The notes under the pieces: model-generated
The model's database searches: none
What the model was told of the DNA's origin: nothing
What the model saw: the letters and a program-made list of their open reading frames with translations, nothing else
Translations under genes and position numbers: made by a program
Part shown: piece by piece, positions 26,991-35,513 of the stretch
Numbering within the stretch: the stretch's first letter is position 1
How the letters are laid out: each line of letters starts with the position of its first letter
Source: Gammaproteobacteria bacterium
GTDB taxonomy: Bacteria; Pseudomonadota; Gammaproteobacteria; Pseudomonadales; Azotimanducaceae
Length of the DNA: 64,000 nt
Direction: 5' to 3'
Assembly (NCBI GenBank): GCA_002689445.1
Contig: NZGC01000081.1
Span: forward strand, 20,819 to 84,818

Positions 26991-27431
26991 CTACAAGTCG
27001 GATAAGTTCAAATCCGCATCCACGCCCTCGCCCCCTTCGCGCCGGTCCGACCCCAGCGAGTACACCTCCACTTGACGACTCTCACTGAAATAGAGATATG
27101 GTTCGCCCCAGGGGTCTATCGGTAATTTCTTCAAATAGCCATCAGCATTCCAGCGCCGAGGCTCTGGATATCCGGATGGCTTTTCAATTAATGCTTCAAG
27201 ACCTTGATCTGTGCTGGGGTAATGGCCATTGTCCATCCGATACAAGTCCAAAGCATTGCCAATCTGCTGTAGATCCGATTTCGCCGCGGTTACCCGTGCC
27301 TCGTCTGGGCGTCCAACAATATTGGGCACGATCAACGCCCCCAAAATACCCAAAATCACGACAACGACCATGATTTCAATCAACGTAAACCCACGACTGA
27401 CCTTGGGTTTGATTTGGCTTTTTTGCATCAT
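26991..27431 (-). CDS. gspG: Type II secretion major pseudopilin G
   Basis: The major pseudopilin, 146 residues, forming the shaft of the periplasmic pseudopilus. The leader is followed by cleavage before FTLIEIMVVVVILGILGAL. The family-defining segments are GRPDEARVTAAKSDLQQIG, LYRMDNGHYPSTDQGLEAL and the calcium-binding C-terminal loop LGSDRREGGEGVDADL. Length and motifs match the family closely. It starts 37 bases after the gspF stop, and the binding site upstream contains AGAGG-like bases. Confidence 0.97.
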   Translation of the reverse strand: MMQKSQIKPKVSRGFTLIEIMVVVVILGILGALIVPNIVGRPDEARVTAAKSDLQQIGNALDLYRMDNGHYPSTDQGLEALIEKPSGYPEPRRWNADGYLKKLPIDPWGEPYLYFSESRQVEVYSLGSDRREGGEGVDADLNLSDL

Positions 27432-27468
27432 TTTCTACCTCTTGCGTGGTCTGACTCTCGCTGCGCTG

Positions 27469-28698
27469 CTAGGCGACCATTTGATTTAAATTAATAATTG
27501 GCAACAAAATCGCCATCACTATTGTGAACACCGCTCCCCCCATGATAATCAGCATCATCGGCCCAATCAGGCTCAACAAAGTAGCAAGTAACGCCTCCAA
27601 ATCCTGCTGCAAATATTTTGCTACCCTTGCCAGCATGCCGTCGAGTTCGCCACTCGATTCACCGCTGGCAATCATATACAACATCATCGGCGGGAAATAA
27701 CCGCTCGCCTGTAAAGCGCTTTGTAAACTACTGCCCTCACTCACTCTGACGGTGGCCTGACTCACTTCATTGCGTAACCAACGATTGGAAATCACTTGAC
27801 CGGCAATTTTCATGGCATCAACCAAGGGGACTCCGGACGCGGTCAATATACTGAGGGTGCTGGCAAACTGAGCAATATTTCTACCCCTGGCCATCTTTGA
27901 GGACAAGGGTGCCTTTAACAAGAATCGATCGAACACCAACCGATGGGTTTCTACGGCGAGTATCTTTCGGGCACCAAAGACCAAAATCACGATAGCCAGC
28001 AAGATGACCCATCCGTAAGCGGCAACAAAGTCACTGAGGGTAATGATCCAAATCGTAAGCGACGGTAAGGCCTGCCCAGTATCTGCAAATACCGCCACAA
28101 TATCTGGAACGACATACCCCAATAGGCCCGCCAAAATGAGTAACGTCAAAACGAATAAAATAACGGGATATACCAAAGCCTGTTGGATTCTACTGGCCGA
28201 TTCATGCTGGGCCTCGCTGAAATCGGCCAATTGGTTCAAAACAGCATCCAAATGGCCTGAGGATTCCCCGGCTGCCACCGTCGCTCTAAATAGGTCTGGG
28301 AAGGCTCGAGGGTAGACTTCTAAACTTCCAGCCAACGAATAACCTTCCATCACCCGAGCACGCACTGTGACCAACATTTTTTGCGTTTTGGGCAATTCAG
28401 TCTGACGCGAAACCGCTAGCAGCGCTTCTTCTACCGGTAATCCGGCACCTATCAACGTCGCCAGCTGACGAGTAATCAAAGCCCTCTCGCTCACGGACAA
28501 GCTAGGCTCAAACAGGTTTCCCAGAAAGCTAGACGCAGTACTTTCGCCGGATAAACTTTGAGAAGCGGGCGAGACTTTGGTGGGTGCAAGTCCTTGGTCA
28601 CGCAACTGCTGACGGACTTGGCGAGCAGAGTCACCTTCCAACATGCCTTTTTTCAATCGACCACGTCGATCAAGTGCTTGATAGTCAAACGCCGGCAT
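27469..28698 (-). CDS. gspF: Type II secretion inner-membrane platform protein F
   Basis: A 409-residue polytopic inner-membrane protein with the two GspF domains. The first opens with DYQALDRRGRLKKGMLEGDS and contains LATLIGAGLPVEEAL. The second contains FASTLSILTASGVPLVDAM and a GESSGELDGMLARVA motif, mirrored by AAGESSGHLDAVLNQLA in the first half. Three membrane segments are visible. It anchors the pseudopilus assembly machinery and binds GspE. It follows gspE after seven bases. Confidence 0.96.
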   Translation of the reverse strand: MPAFDYQALDRRGRLKKGMLEGDSARQVRQQLRDQGLAPTKVSPASQSLSGESTASSFLGNLFEPSLSVSERALITRQLATLIGAGLPVEEALLAVSRQTELPKTQKMLVTVRARVMEGYSLAGSLEVYPRAFPDLFRATVAAGESSGHLDAVLNQLADFSEAQHESASRIQQALVYPVILFVLTLLILAGLLGYVVPDIVAVFADTGQALPSLTIWIITLSDFVAAYGWVILLAIVILVFGARKILAVETHRLVFDRFLLKAPLSSKMARGRNIAQFASTLSILTASGVPLVDAMKIAGQVISNRWLRNEVSQATVRVSEGSSLQSALQASGYFPPMMLYMIASGESSGELDGMLARVAKYLQQDLEALLATLLSLIGPMMLIIMGGAVFTIVMAILLPIINLNQMVA

Positions 28699-28705
28699 TA
28701 CCTAC

Positions 28706-30211
28706 TCACTGATCCGCCATCGTAACGCGCAAAATTTCATCAATGGTCGTCATTCCGGCGAGAATCTTTGCTCGTCCGTTATCTCGAATCCCTTCTGATG
28801 ACATGCGTGCCTGTTTTTCCATTTCAGGTTCCGATGCACCGTTGTGGATCAACTCTCTCATGCCATCATCAACCACAATAATTTCATAAATACCTTGCCT
28901 ACCACGATAACCTTCAAAAGAGCACGCTTCACAACCTTCCGCTCGATAAATCGTCGCTTCGGATTCACTGTCTAGGCCGAGAAATTGTCGTTCATAGGTA
29001 TCAGGAGCATGTTGGGTTTTGCAGGTTTGGCATAGCCCCCTAACGAGCCTTTGAGCCACCAATCCAGCAATACTGTTCGACAGCAAATACGGTTGCACCC
29101 CCATATTGGCCAATCGGGTAATCGCGCCGATTGCCGTATTGGTGTGTAGCGTCGACAAGACTAGGTGCCCCGTTAGACTGGCCTGCACCGCAATGTCAGC
29201 GGTTTCATAATCCCGAATCTCGCCGACCATCACTACATCAGGGTCTTGACGCAGTATTGCTCGAAGGCCTTTGGCAAAAGTCATGTTGGCTTTGCTGTTG
29301 ACTTGGGTTTGACCTACCCCCTCAACGTCGTATTCGATGGGATCCTCCACTGTGAGGATGTTACGGCTGCTATCGTTGAGTTGATCCAATCCAGCATACA
29401 ACGTGGTCGACTTACCAGAACCCGTGGGACCCGTAACCAAAATTATGCCGTGAGGTCGAGCAAGTAACTGCCGCATACTGTCGACGGCTTGCTGACGCAT
29501 TCCCAGGTGTTCGAGGCTCTTGCGACCCTCTTGTTTATCAAGCAAACGCATCACCACACGTTCGCCATTGCTCGCAGGGATGGTTGAGACCCTAACATCA
29601 ACCTCTTTGCCTCCGACTCGGACTGAAATGCGTCCATCCTGAGGTAGCCGCTTCTCGGCGATATCGAGTCGCGCCATGACTTTGATTCGCGACACCAAAA
29701 GGGGCGCAAGGGCTCGCCGAGGACTCACAATTTCGCGTAACACCCCATCAACGCGAAACCTTACAACCAGTCGCGTTTCATAGGTTTCGACATGAATATC
29801 CGAGGCGCCGACTTTAATGGCTTCAGTCAGCAAACTGTTAATTAGACGAATAATGGGGGCGTCATCGTCTTGTTCCAATAGATCACCATTTTCTGGCAAC
29901 TCTTCAATCAGACTGGTGAGATCCATGGACTCCCCTAAGTCTTCGATGAAGGCCATAGCCTCGCCGCTATCGGCTTCATAGGCTCGGGAAAGCAGTGCAT
30001 CGAATTGTTGGTCGGACACGGCTTCTAATCCCTGAACAGGGCCGGCTATCCGTTGAACTTCGTTGAATGCATCGATCGATAAGGGTGCCCGAAAGACAAT
30101 TTTACAGCCTGAAGCGCTGTCATAATGATCCTGCTCAATGATGACACCGAAGCGCTTGGCAAATCCAAAGGGTAAGTTAGATGGCCTGCGCGTTTGTTCT
30201 GTTTCTGACAT
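28706..30211 (-). CDS. gspE: Type II secretion ATPase E
   Basis: The cytoplasmic hexameric ATPase that powers pseudopilus assembly, 501 residues with the chosen ATG; a TTG nine bases upstream is in frame. Seen are the N2 domain with VGASDIHVETYETRLVVRFR, Walker A GPTGSGKSTTLYAGLDQL, the Asp box region ILTVEDPIEYDVEGVGQ, the His box and a Walker B in DPDVVMVGEIRDYETADIA. The zinc-binding CxxC pairs (CQTCKTQ and CEACSFEGY) are also visible. It is the first gene of the EFGHIJKLM operon. gspC and gspD, which usually precede it, are not here. Confidence 0.97.
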   Translation of the reverse strand: MSETEQTRRPSNLPFGFAKRFGVIIEQDHYDSASGCKIVFRAPLSIDAFNEVQRIAGPVQGLEAVSDQQFDALLSRAYEADSGEAMAFIEDLGESMDLTSLIEELPENGDLLEQDDDAPIIRLINSLLTEAIKVGASDIHVETYETRLVVRFRVDGVLREIVSPRRALAPLLVSRIKVMARLDIAEKRLPQDGRISVRVGGKEVDVRVSTIPASNGERVVMRLLDKQEGRKSLEHLGMRQQAVDSMRQLLARPHGIILVTGPTGSGKSTTLYAGLDQLNDSSRNILTVEDPIEYDVEGVGQTQVNSKANMTFAKGLRAILRQDPDVVMVGEIRDYETADIAVQASLTGHLVLSTLHTNTAIGAITRLANMGVQPYLLSNSIAGLVAQRLVRGLCQTCKTQHAPDTYERQFLGLDSESEATIYRAEGCEACSFEGYRGRQGIYEIIVVDDGMRELIHNGASEPEMEKQARMSSEGIRDNGRAKILAGMTTIDEILRVTMADQ

Positions 30212-30503
30212 TGGTCTCAAACACCCTTAATGCTGTCTATCCGACACTCGATAGACATTTACTTTCCACCGTTTCTGCACATCTCACCTGAGCAACACCT
30301 TCCGCCCAAGTGCTTTTCGTCCAGCTTTTTGAGATTGCCGCTTGTCTGCACGGAACGCTGGTTAATCTTGGGCTTATGCAATTACGTAATCTGAATCAAT
30401 TGTAGCAGTGTTAAGCAAAATTTGATGCTAATCCCCTCTTCGCCCTTCTATTTTTCGAATTCATCCTATAACATTAATTGTACTGATAGTGGGGATCCAC
30501 ATT
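30212..30503. other. Divergent intergenic region between gspE and a LysR regulator
   Basis: About 290 bases that must hold the promoters of the secretion operon and the LysR gene. I see no strong sigma-70 pair. There is an AT-rich stretch at about 30360-30480. LysR proteins usually bind such divergent regions with a T-N11-A motif, but no single site stands out. Confidence 0.4.
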
Positions 30504-31406
30504 ATGAAACTCAGTGATATTGATCTCAATTTATTCGTGGTACTCGATGCCATTTATACCGAGGGAAACCTCACTCGGGCCGGGGAAATCATCGGCATTA
30601 CCCAACCTGCCGTATCCAACTCGCTGTCGCGATTAAGGACGCTATTTGACGATCCGCTGTTCGTTAGAACTGCCGATGGCATGATACCCACACCGACCGC
30701 GCAAAACGTGATCGGCTCGGTGCGGCAGGCCCTCGATCTCGTGCGCTCTAGTGTGCAAGAAAGTGAGCACTTCTACCCAGAATTATCGGAGAAACGGTTT
30801 CGGATTTCTGCGAATGATTTGAGTCAAGCCATTCAGCTGCCGCCACTGGTGCAGCGCCTTAAAAAAGTCGCTCCAAAAACGGCAATTGAGTGCTACCAGG
30901 TCCGCCGCCGGGACCTCAATATCGAACTCGCATCGGGAAATATCGATCTCGCGATCGACGTACCTCTAACCCCCGACCCACAAATCAAACACGCGCCCTT
31001 ACGGGATAGCCCGCATGTCTGCGTCGTCCGAAAAGACCACTCGTTTATCCGTAATAAGCTCGATTTGGAATCCTATCTGGCCCTTGAGCACGTTCATATT
31101 TCTTCCCGTAGAGGCGGTCTTGGTATCGCTGACTTGGCCCTCGGCAAGATGGGCAAAAAGCGCAATATTGTTGTCAGGACGCAGCATTACCTGGCCTCGC
31201 CTATGCTCATTGCCACCACGGATTTAGCGCTGACAGTACCCACTTCTTTTGCACGATTCTTAATGGGATTGAGCCCCGTACAAGTCTTTGACTTACCCTT
31301 TGAAACGCCGAACTTGGAAACTCATCTGTATTGGCACGAGAGTACCGACAAAGATCAATCGAATCAGTGGTTCAGAGCTCTCATCTTGGAGGCTCCGGAT
31401 CATTGA
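30504..31406 (+). CDS. LysR-family transcriptional regulator
   Basis: A 300-residue LysR-type regulator. The N-terminal winged helix reads LNLFVVLDAIYTEGNLTRAG then ITQPAVSNSLSRLRTLFDDPLFVR, split here at the recognition helix, which makes the family certain. The effector domain follows from about residue 95. The subgroup resembles NodD/PcpR-like regulators that keep the DDPLFVRT motif. The ATG at 30504 fits the family N-terminus (MKLSDIDLNLF); a GTG at 30489 is also in frame. It is followed after 19 bases by the carbamoyltransferase gene in the same direction, so co-transcription and local control are plausible. Confidence 0.93.
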   Translation: MKLSDIDLNLFVVLDAIYTEGNLTRAGEIIGITQPAVSNSLSRLRTLFDDPLFVRTADGMIPTPTAQNVIGSVRQALDLVRSSVQESEHFYPELSEKRFRISANDLSQAIQLPPLVQRLKKVAPKTAIECYQVRRRDLNIELASGNIDLAIDVPLTPDPQIKHAPLRDSPHVCVVRKDHSFIRNKLDLESYLALEHVHISSRRGGLGIADLALGKMGKKRNIVVRTQHYLASPMLIATTDLALTVPTSFARFLMGLSPVQVFDLPFETPNLETHLYWHESTDKDQSNQWFRALILEAPDH

Positions 31407-31425
31407 CCTTAAGTGAACCCTGACT

Positions 31426-32439
31426 ATGAATTTCATCGGCCAACACATCCTAAGCGTGGATCAATTCGACCGGGCATCGATCGAGGAGGTGTTCCGTGTT
31501 GCCGACAACATGATTCCTTATGCCCTACGTCAGCGCGTCACCCGGGTCTTAGAGGGTGCCATTCTCGGCAATATGTTTTTTGAGCCCAGCACTCGCACAC
31601 GCGTCAGTTTTGGCTGCGCATGGAACCTATTGGGTGGTGAAGTTCGAGAAACGACGGGTATCAAAGCCTCCGCCCTCGCCAAGGGGGAATCTTTTTACGA
31701 CACCGCCAGAGTGCTGTCGGGCTATAGTGATCTGATTGTGATGCGACATGAAAAAATGGGCTCTGTCGCAGAATTCGCAGCTGCAAGCCGCGTACCTGTC
31801 ATTAATGGCGGCGATGGCGCCAATGAACATCCCAGCCAAGCATTACTCGATCTTTATACGATCAGCCGTGAACTCACCGATCAAGGTAAAGCCATCGACG
31901 GTATGCGAATCGCACTCGTCGGTGATCTTCGCTTCGGTAGAGCAGTTCACTCTTTATGCAAACTGCTCGGTATCTACCGCAACATTTCTTTTTCATTAAT
32001 CTCGCCCGAGGCGCTCAGACTGCCATCTTCATACATTGAGTCGCTCAGGTCGGCTGGTCATACTGTGGTCGAATCCAGTGACATGGCCTCAGGACTACAG
32101 CAGGCGGATATCGTCTACGTTACCCGAACCCAAGAAGAGCGATTTGAATCCGCTGACGAAGCCCAGCGGTACAAAGGCTTGCTCCGTCTCAATCAAGCGG
32201 TCTATACCCAATATTGCGAGCCGAACACCGTCATCATGCATCCTCTGCCTAGGGATACTCGCGCCGAAGCGAATGAGTTAGACAACGATTTAAATGACAA
32301 CCCTAATCTTGCTATCTTCAGACAAACCGACAACGGCGTCTTGATCCGGATGGCTTTATTTGCCTTAATCCTCAATGTCGCAGACCAAATTGACGCGACC
32401 AGTCGCCCCGTTAACTGGTATACCGCCAAACGATTCTGA
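31426..32439 (+). CDS. pyrB: Aspartate carbamoyltransferase, catalytic subunit type
   Basis: Transfers the carbamoyl group of carbamoyl phosphate to L-aspartate, the committed step of pyrimidine synthesis. It is 337 residues long. Active-site elements match the E. coli enzyme: FFEPSTRTRVSF (carbamoyl-phosphate loop), the Lys in AKGESFYDT, GDGANEHPSQALLDL, the Arg in VGDLRFGRAVHS, the Arg/Gln pair in TRTQEERF, and HPLPRDTRAE. It is closer in pattern to E. coli PyrB than to the pseudomonad PyrB-PyrC' class, yet no regulatory pyrI follows. It sits between a LysR regulator and a cysteine synthase, not among pyrimidine genes, so a second, specialised copy is possible. Confidence 0.85.
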   Translation: MNFIGQHILSVDQFDRASIEEVFRVADNMIPYALRQRVTRVLEGAILGNMFFEPSTRTRVSFGCAWNLLGGEVRETTGIKASALAKGESFYDTARVLSGYSDLIVMRHEKMGSVAEFAAASRVPVINGGDGANEHPSQALLDLYTISRELTDQGKAIDGMRIALVGDLRFGRAVHSLCKLLGIYRNISFSLISPEALRLPSSYIESLRSAGHTVVESSDMASGLQQADIVYVTRTQEERFESADEAQRYKGLLRLNQAVYTQYCEPNTVIMHPLPRDTRAEANELDNDLNDNPNLAIFRQTDNGVLIRMALFALILNVADQIDATSRPVNWYTAKRF

Positions 32440-32498
32440 TTCGCTCGCGGTTGCGCTATTTGAAAATCACAAACCTTCACATCTGAGAGCTATTCATT

Positions 32499-33455
32499 AT
32501 GAGATACGACTCGATTCTTGAAACCATTGGAAACACACCGATCGTCAAATTAAACCGACTCGCGCCAACGGGTCAGACGATCTATGCCAAAGTCGAAAGC
32601 TTCAACCCGATGGCCTCGGTCAAGGACCGACTGGCCATCGCGATCATTGACGACGCACTGGCTCGAGGCACCCTCAAGCCTGGGCAAACCGTCATTGAGG
32701 CAACCTCAGGTAACACGGGGATCGCTCTGGCAATGGTTTGCGCTGCCAAAGGTCATCCCTTTGTTGCAACCATGGTTGAAACCTTCTCCATCGAGAGGAG
32801 GAAAATCATGAAAGCGCTCGGCGCCAAGGTCATACTCACCCCCGCGGCGGAGCGAGGTACCGGAATGGTTGCCCGAGCGGAAGCACTGGCTAAGGAACAC
32901 AACTGGTTCATGGCCAGTCAATTTGAAAATCCCGCCAATCCCGCCTATCACCGAAACACCACGGCCCCCGAAATATTGCGAGACTTCGCTGGGCATCCTT
33001 TGGACTATTTTGTCAGCGGCTGGGGTACCGGCGGCACAATGACCGGCACAGGGCAAGTGCTGAAAGCTGCTAGACCTGATATTCAAATTATCGGTGTTGA
33101 GCCTGAGGGCGCGGCCCTACTATCGGGTAACGAATGGGCCCCACACAAAATTCAAGGCTGGACACCAGACTTCATCCCCGCAGTACTAGATCCTTCGGTA
33201 ACCGACGAATTGGTCTTAGTCTCCGATGACGAGTCGATCCAAACAGCTCAAGATCTTGCTCGCTTGGAAGGCATATTCTGCGGCATTTCATGTGGTGGGA
33301 CGATGGCTGGCGCGCTAAAAATCGCCGCGCAAGCACCCAAGGGCAGCACATTCTGCGTCATGTTACCGGACACAGGCGAGCGTTATCTGTCAACGCCTTT
33401 GTTTGAAGACATCAGCGCAGAGAGTGATGATGAGTGGTTGGCGGGTCAAAGCTGA
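32499..33455 (+). CDS. Cysteine synthase (PLP-dependent, CysK/CysM family)
   Basis: A fold-type II PLP enzyme of 318 residues that replaces the acetyl or similar group of activated serine with sulfide to make cysteine. The N-terminal ETIGNTPIVKLNRLAP, the PLP lysine in NPMASVKDRLAIAI, the substrate loop EATSGNTGIALAM and the phosphate-binding GTGGTMTG are all present. The C-terminal GISCGGTMAGAL is as in CysK. It follows the carbamoyltransferase by 59 bases and ends at a strong terminator. Whether it is CysK or CysM cannot be fixed by eye; with this neighbour it could also make a different beta-substituted alanine. Confidence 0.9.
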   Translation: MRYDSILETIGNTPIVKLNRLAPTGQTIYAKVESFNPMASVKDRLAIAIIDDALARGTLKPGQTVIEATSGNTGIALAMVCAAKGHPFVATMVETFSIERRKIMKALGAKVILTPAAERGTGMVARAEALAKEHNWFMASQFENPANPAYHRNTTAPEILRDFAGHPLDYFVSGWGTGGTMTGTGQVLKAARPDIQIIGVEPEGAALLSGNEWAPHKIQGWTPDFIPAVLDPSVTDELVLVSDDESIQTAQDLARLEGIFCGISCGGTMAGALKIAAQAPKGSTFCVMLPDTGERYLSTPLFEDISAESDDEWLAGQS

Positions 33456-33505
33456 TCCACGAAACCTCTAGCTCTCCCTGCGTACGCCTCACTCAACTTT
33501 CTTGC

Positions 33506-33541
33506 AAAAAAAACCCGACGAGACATCTCAGTCGGGTTTTT
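33506..33541. terminator. Bidirectional factor-independent terminator
   Basis: Stem CCCGAC (33514-33519) pairs with GTCGGG (33531-33536), with an inner GAGA/TCTC extension. It is flanked by eight A on the left and five T on the right, so it works in both directions. It serves the convergent cysteine synthase and etfA genes. Confidence 0.93.
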
Positions 33542-33557
33542 CCTGATCCGATGCCCC

Positions 33558-34487
33558 TTACAACTGGCTATCGAGCTCGGGTACTGCTTTGAAAAGATCT
33601 GCAACTAAGCCGTAATCAGCTACCTGAAAAATTGGCGCATCCTCGTCTTTATTGATCGCCACAATGACCTTGCTATCCTTCATGCCCGCTAGGTGCTGAA
33701 TAGCTCCGCTGATACCCACGGCAATATACAAGTCAGGCGCCACAATCTTTCCGGTCTGTCCGACCTGCATATCATTGGGTACAAAACCGGCATCTACCGC
33801 AGCGCGGGAGGCTCCGATAGCGGCACCGAGTTTATCAGCGACACTCTCCAGCATTTGAAAGTTGTCGCCATTTTGCATACCACGCCCACCCGATACGATG
33901 ATGCTGGCCGCGGTCAGTTCGGGTCGCTCGAGCTCAACAACGTCTTCGCGCAGCCACTCTGAGACGCCCATTACTGCTGGCGCTTCAACCGACTCGATAA
34001 CCGCGCTTCCGCCTTGCTCTGCAACTGGATCAAACGCGGTGCCGCGCACCGTCAGCACCTTCACGCTATCGCTGCTTTGCACTGTAGCGATCGCGTTGCC
34101 GGCATAGATGGGCCGCTTAAAGGTGTCATCAGATTCAACTGAGATAATGTCTGAAATTTGCGAGACGTCGAGCAGCGCTGCCACTCGAGGCATATAGTTT
34201 TTGCCCGAAGTCGTTGTCGCCGTCAGGATGTGCGAATAACCGCCAGCCAAAGATACCACTAAGCTCGCGAGCTCTTCGGCGAGATTGTGTGAGTAAGCTT
34301 CACTCTCGGCCAATAAAACTTTCTGAACCCCCTCGATTGAGGCCGCTGCGTCTGCAGCGCCTTGACACCCCTGCCCAGCGACCAATAGGTGGATATCGTC
34401 GCCCAGCAACTTGGCTGCGGCAATCGCTACCCGAGTCGGGACCTTGACGCTGTTCTGATCGTGTTCTGCTACTACTAAAATACTCAT
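33558..34487 (-). CDS. etfA: Electron transfer flavoprotein, alpha subunit
   Basis: FAD-binding alpha subunit of ETF, 309 residues, which accepts electrons from acyl-CoA and other dehydrogenases and passes them to ETF-ubiquinone oxidoreductase. The C-terminal FAD domain has [20 protein letters not shown], split here around GGRGMQ, then [19 protein letters not shown] and [15 protein letters not shown]. The N-terminal adenine-nucleotide-like fold contains [20 protein letters not shown]. Its start overlaps the etfB stop as ATGA, so the subunits are translationally coupled. Confidence 0.97.
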   Translation of the reverse strand: MSILVVAEHDQNSVKVPTRVAIAAAKLLGDDIHLLVAGQGCQGAADAAASIEGVQKVLLAESEAYSHNLAEELASLVVSLAGGYSHILTATTTSGKNYMPRVAALLDVSQISDIISVESDDTFKRPIYAGNAIATVQSSDSVKVLTVRGTAFDPVAEQGGSAVIESVEAPAVMGVSEWLREDVVELERPELTAASIIVSGGRGMQNGDNFQMLESVADKLGAAIGASRAAVDAGFVPNDMQVGQTGKIVAPDLYIAVGISGAIQHLAGMKDSKVIVAINKDEDAPIFQVADYGLVADLFKAVPELDSQL

Positions 34488-35236
34488 GAGATCACCTTCG
34501 CTTCATTTCGCAATTTATCAACCAAGGCTTCTACGCTCTCGACCTTGATCCCTGCCGCTCGTTCTGCGGGTGGCTCAACCTTAAGGGTCTTCACCCGAGG
34601 TGCGACATCGACACCAAGATCGGCAGGCGTTATCACATCAATTGGCTTTTTCTTGGCTTTCATAATATTCGGCAACGACGCATATCGCGGCTCGTTCAAT
34701 CGCAGGTCGGTCGTGACAATTGCGGGCAACTTCACCGTAATCGTTTCTAACCCTCCGTCGATTTCCCGAGTAACCGTCGCACTGCCGTCTCCTATTTCAA
34801 CCTCTGATGCGAAGGTCGCTTGGGCTAGCCCGGCAAGCGCTGCGAGCATCTGTCCGGTCTGAGAGTTGTCCCCATCGATAGCTTGCTTGCCCGTAATAAT
34901 CAGCCCCGGTTGTTCTTTATCAACCACTGCCTTTAGCACCTTAGCGATCGCTAAGGGTTGCATGTCTTCTTCGGTTTCGACCAATATGCCGCGATCAGCG
35001 CCCAAGGCGAGCGCCGTGCGTAATTGCTCTTGACATTGCGTCTGCCCAACAGACACGACAATCACTTCTTCTGCTTTGCCCGCCTCTTTTAATCGAACCG
35101 CCTCTTCGATCGCAATTTCATCGAAAGGGTTTACCGACATTTTGACATTATTTAAGTCAACGCCTGATTGATCCGCCAATACACGTATATTGACGTTGTA
35201 ATCGACGACGCGCTTGGCTGTTACCAAAATTTTCAT
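34484..35236 (-). CDS. etfB: Electron transfer flavoprotein, beta subunit
   Basis: AMP-binding beta subunit of ETF, 250 residues. The ATG at 35236 was chosen because AGAGGA lies just upstream and the family starts [16 protein letters not shown]. Upstream in-frame codons to 35266 look like leader. The family signature includes [20 protein letters not shown], split at NPFDEIA, then [13 protein letters not shown] and the recognition-loop region [20 protein letters not shown]. It is co-expressed with etfA and divergent from the ETF-QO gene, which makes one functional electron-transfer module. Confidence 0.97.
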   Translation of the reverse strand: MKILVTAKRVVDYNVNIRVLADQSGVDLNNVKMSVNPFDEIAIEEAVRLKEAGKAEEVIVVSVGQTQCQEQLRTALALGADRGILVETEEDMQPLAIAKVLKAVVDKEQPGLIITGKQAIDGDNSQTGQMLAALAGLAQATFASEVEIGDGSATVTREIDGGLETITVKLPAIVTTDLRLNEPRYASLPNIMKAKKKPIDVITPADLGVDVAPRVKTLKVEPPAERAAGIKVESVEALVDKLRNEAKVIS

Positions 35237-35513
35237 GGACATCCTCTGCTTAGTGAAAACGAACATCGCACCGACCTATTGCCTGGGCACGATCTTTTTA
35301 GACGGCCGTATTCTGACGTTTCGGTTATCAATTTACAAGCGCCGGAACAACCTCTGCTCAACCCGAATCCAGCCAACTTGTTGTTTTTTATCAACCTATC
35401 TTGTTATGCGAGGCAATCACCGAAATTGATTGAAGGTGACGGCAAGCATGGGCGTTTCCCTTCAGAGGCTTCTTTTCTTACAATAGCCAACTTTCAGTCT
35501 TTCGGAGTAGCAC

